A stretch of 64,000 nt of DNA from Delphinapterus leucas (lineage: Eukaryota > Chordata > Mammalia > Artiodactyla > Monodontidae): positions 497,498 to 561,497 of the forward strand of contig NW_022098092.1 in the NCBI RefSeq assembly GCF_002288925.2, read 5' to 3'. Numbering within the stretch: the stretch's first letter is position 1; every line of letters begins with the position of its first letter. The translations under genes and the position numbers were made by a program. Positions 52,840 to 64,000 of the stretch are shown here, in pieces. The notes under the pieces were generated by a model. It did not search any database. It saw nothing but the letters and a program-made list of their open reading frames with translations, and was not told where the DNA came from.

Positions 52840-53018
52840 ACTTCATTCAGTGTGCAATAAAGAAAAAGTTCTGGAGATGGATGGTGGCGATGGGTGCACA
52901 TGAGTGTACTTAATGCCACTGAACTTGTACACTTAAAAATGTTAAAATGGTAAATTTTATGTTTTATATATATGTTACCACAATAAAGAAACTCCAAATG
53001 TTCTTTAATAAATGCCTT
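52840..53018 (+). mobile_element. L1 3' UTR fragment
   Basis: Contains gttctggagatggatggtgg, tgtacttaatgccactgaac and gtacacttaaaaatg, matching an old L1 3' end. Confidence 0.75.
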
Positions 53019-53147
53019 AAGCAGGAATTCCCTGGCAATCCAGTGGTTAGGACTCATTGCCAGGGCCCAGGTTCGATCCCTGGTTGGGGAACTAAGATCC
53101 CAAAAGCTTCGCAGCACAACCAAAAAAAAAAAAAAATTCCTTAAGCA
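53012..53147 (+). mobile_element. CHR-family SINE (short form)
   Basis: Starts gaattccctggcaatccag, has ggttcgatccctggttggg and a poly-A tail. The target duplication is atgccttaagca / attccttaagca. Confidence 0.85.
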
Positions 53148-54239
53148 TTTTACAGTTGTATGGGGGAAAAGATGAAGAAATCAGCAATGAGGGGGTGAAG
53201 CAGAGGGCTGAGACTCATGAAGAAGTGACAGGAGCAACAACAGGAGCCTCCCTTTCCCCAGCCTGCCCAGGCCACCCAGCTCAGGCTGCAGTCTTACAGC
53301 CTTGCTCTAGGGTTCACCGAGGCAGAAAGTCCCAGGAGGGGATATCTCTCTGCTATCCCGGGTTCCCATTCCCTTAGGAGCATTTTCCTCTCACTCCCTG
53401 GAATTAAGAGTCCAGCTTCTGCTGCACACTTGCTGTGTGTCTAAGAACAAGCCCTTTCCCTTTCTGAGCCTCCGTTTCCTGGCCATGTATAAGGCTCAGG
53501 AAGCCTCCTAACTCTCCTCCCACCTAAACACTGTAAGATTCTCTTAGTGCTGCTATAGCTTGTGTTCACCCTGCCTGGATTCCAGCAGAAGTCCTGGAGG
53601 TCATGCCCAGGACCTCCTCAGTCAGCTCCAGCAGTGGCCTTGTGCCCTCCTTCTGCCCTTCCTGCTGCTCCTTCACGGGGCTGGGAAGTCCAAGATCCTG
53701 CCCCTGGGCTTCGCCTACTTGAGGCCCCAGCTGTGCACCAGGCTGGGTGCCTGTCACACGTTCCCACTGAACGCTTACGGCTCATCCCATTTTATGCACG
53801 GGGAAGGCGACTTAGGGACTGAGCTCGAGGCCCCTGCCGAGGCTCAGAGACCCCCCTCGAGTGCTGGAGCAGCGGCGGGGTCACCGGGGGGCACTTCCCG
53901 GGGAGGGAAACAGCAGCGGCCGGGAGGGCGAGGACCGTGGTGCGTTCCCAGGGCCGGGGCAGCACTAGGCGAGGCGAGCACAAACCCGGCTCCCGCGCGG
54001 CGTTGTCTAAGGAACTTCGCAGAGGTGGGGAGCCCGTCAGACTCTTTAGCCAACTTAATTAAGGAACAAACTCGAAACAGCCCACTTGGGGGCGGGGCCG
54101 CGGGGCAAACAGTAGCTCCGAGTCGCGCTCTGCCATGGGCGGGGCCCGCAGCGGGGGCGGGGCTTGGGCGGAGCCGGGACCACCCCACCCCCACCCCCGA
54201 CCTCCGCGCAGTGTCTCAGAGCGAGTGCTGGCGGGCGCC

Positions 54240-64000
<9,761 letters not shown>

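Larger units (their letters stand above)
49637..54134. other. COL23A1-PHYKPL intergenic region (4.5 kb)
   Basis: From left to right: an old MaLR-like repeat broken by an L1 and a SINE (49905-50620), a CTCF-like motif (51581), a (CA)13 tract (52567), an L1 fragment (52840), a SINE (53024) and the start of the PHYKPL CpG island (about 53830). No gene was seen. Confidence 0.75.

Overview
The window is vertebrate nuclear DNA, almost certainly from a cetacean. The coding sequence is split into many short exons with canonical GT/AG borders. The introns carry CHR-type tRNA-derived SINEs with intact target-site duplications, 5'-truncated L1 3' ends of the kind seen in whales and dolphins, and old mammalian MIR, L2 and MaLR fragments. 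There are no prokaryotic features. All gene calls come from reading exon sequence, splice sites and phase by eye; family and ortholog comparisons are from memory, not from a search.

Region 1 (1-49636): the 3' three quarters of COL23A1, collagen type XXIII alpha 1, a type II transmembrane collagen. I find 26 exons on the + strand. An 8-nt micro-exon at 3147 is followed by 24 coding exons from 4728 to 48133, and a terminal exon at 48572 opens with the TGA stop codon. Together they give 408 codons of about 540 expected. The missing N-terminal part (cytoplasmic tail, membrane anchor, furin region) lies upstream of the window. The encoded ectodomain reads COL1, NC2, COL2, NC3, COL3 and NC4 in order. 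The 3' UTR ends at an AATAAA at 49613. A 19.3-kb intron (4755-24075) holds much of the repeat content plus several candidate regulatory sites.

Region 2 (49637-54134): intergenic. It contains an old MaLR-like repeat broken by an L1 and a SINE at the same target site, a CTCF-like motif, a (CA)n tract and an L1 fragment. It ends in a CpG island with GC boxes.

Region 3 (54135-64000): the first eight exons of PHYKPL (AGXT2L2), 5-phosphohydroxy-L-lysine phospho-lyase, + strand, 309 of about 450 codons, running off the right edge inside intron 8. The PLP-binding lysine falls at residue 278.

The two genes are head-to-tail neighbours, as I recall for human 5q35. They share a loose theme: one encodes a collagen and the other degrades phosphorylated hydroxylysine, a collagen breakdown product. 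Nothing in the sequence shows co-regulation.

I found no novel multi-gene system. The most notable points are two candidate Gly-X-Y breaks in COL23A1, the split-glycine micro-exon, a microsatellite serving as a polypyrimidine tract, weak or duplicated splice donors, an in-frame upstream ATG for PHYKPL, and a few unusual repeat structures.
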